A stretch of DNA of 7,186 bases from Burkholderiales bacterium (GTDB taxonomy: Bacteria; Pseudomonadota; Gammaproteobacteria; Burkholderiales; Burkholderiaceae_D): NCBI GenBank assembly GCA_028868455.1, contig JAGWUK010000146.1, forward strand, positions 1 through 7,186, read 5' to 3'. Made by a program: the position numbers and the translations under genes. This document shows, one piece after another, positions 7,014 to 7,186 of this stretch; positions within the stretch are counted from its first letter, which is position 1; every line of letters begins with the position of its first letter. Below the pieces are notes generated by a model, which saw nothing but the letters and a program-made list of their open reading frames with translations, was not told the DNA's origin and made no database searches.

Positions 7014-7030
7014 TCAGAAATACATTTAAA

Positions 7031-7043
7031 TCAGATGATCTGA
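7031..7043. repeat. Perfect dyad between pepA and its terminator
   Basis: TCAGAT (7031-7036) and ATCTGA (7038-7043) are exact reverse complements around a single G. The single-base centre makes it a poor RNA hairpin but a reasonable shape for a binding site of a dimeric DNA-binding protein. It lies in the only stretch between the pepA stop and the terminator where an xthA promoter could sit. Function unknown. Confidence 0.3.
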
Positions 7044-7048
7044 ATAAA

Positions 7049-7186
<138 letters not shown>

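Overview
The window looks like a chromosomal segment of a betaproteobacterium, most likely order Burkholderiales and plausibly family Oxalobacteraceae. This rests on the protein families and on the gene content: a proteobacterial-type cyanophycin synthetase beside an ABC transporter and a DUF1854 gene, a dCache chemoreceptor, an XthA-type exonuclease III and PepA. Base composition is moderate in the genes and AT-rich between them. Genus assignment is inference; no rRNA or tRNA gene is present.

Left region (1-3481). A cyanophycin synthetase gene (cphA) runs leftward off the window edge. A two-gene rightward unit diverges from it: a 752-residue ABC exporter with an unusual N-terminal extension (PH-like domain plus four-cysteine zinc ribbon), followed after one base by a 156-residue DUF1854 protein. 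The strong ribosome binding site of the second gene lies over the end of the first. The 358-bp divergent spacer holds candidate promoter elements and three perfect inverted repeats, one with 8-bp arms. The neighbourhood suggests that the transporter and DUF1854 protein serve cyanophycin metabolism, but their actual activity is not known. This is the most interesting part of the window.

Middle region (3482-6194). A RimJ/RimL-like GNAT acetyltransferase gene (leftward) and a methyl-accepting chemotaxis protein gene (rightward) diverge from an AT-rich 249-bp spacer. The chemoreceptor has a dCache-type periplasmic sensor that keeps most, but not all, of the known amino-acid-binding signature.

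Right region (6191-7186). An exonuclease III gene runs leftward and its stop codon overlaps that of the chemoreceptor gene. It lies just downstream of the 3' end of pepA (leucyl aminopeptidase). A clear intrinsic terminator for pepA ends only a few bases before the exonuclease start. No mobile element, CRISPR array or RNA gene was seen.
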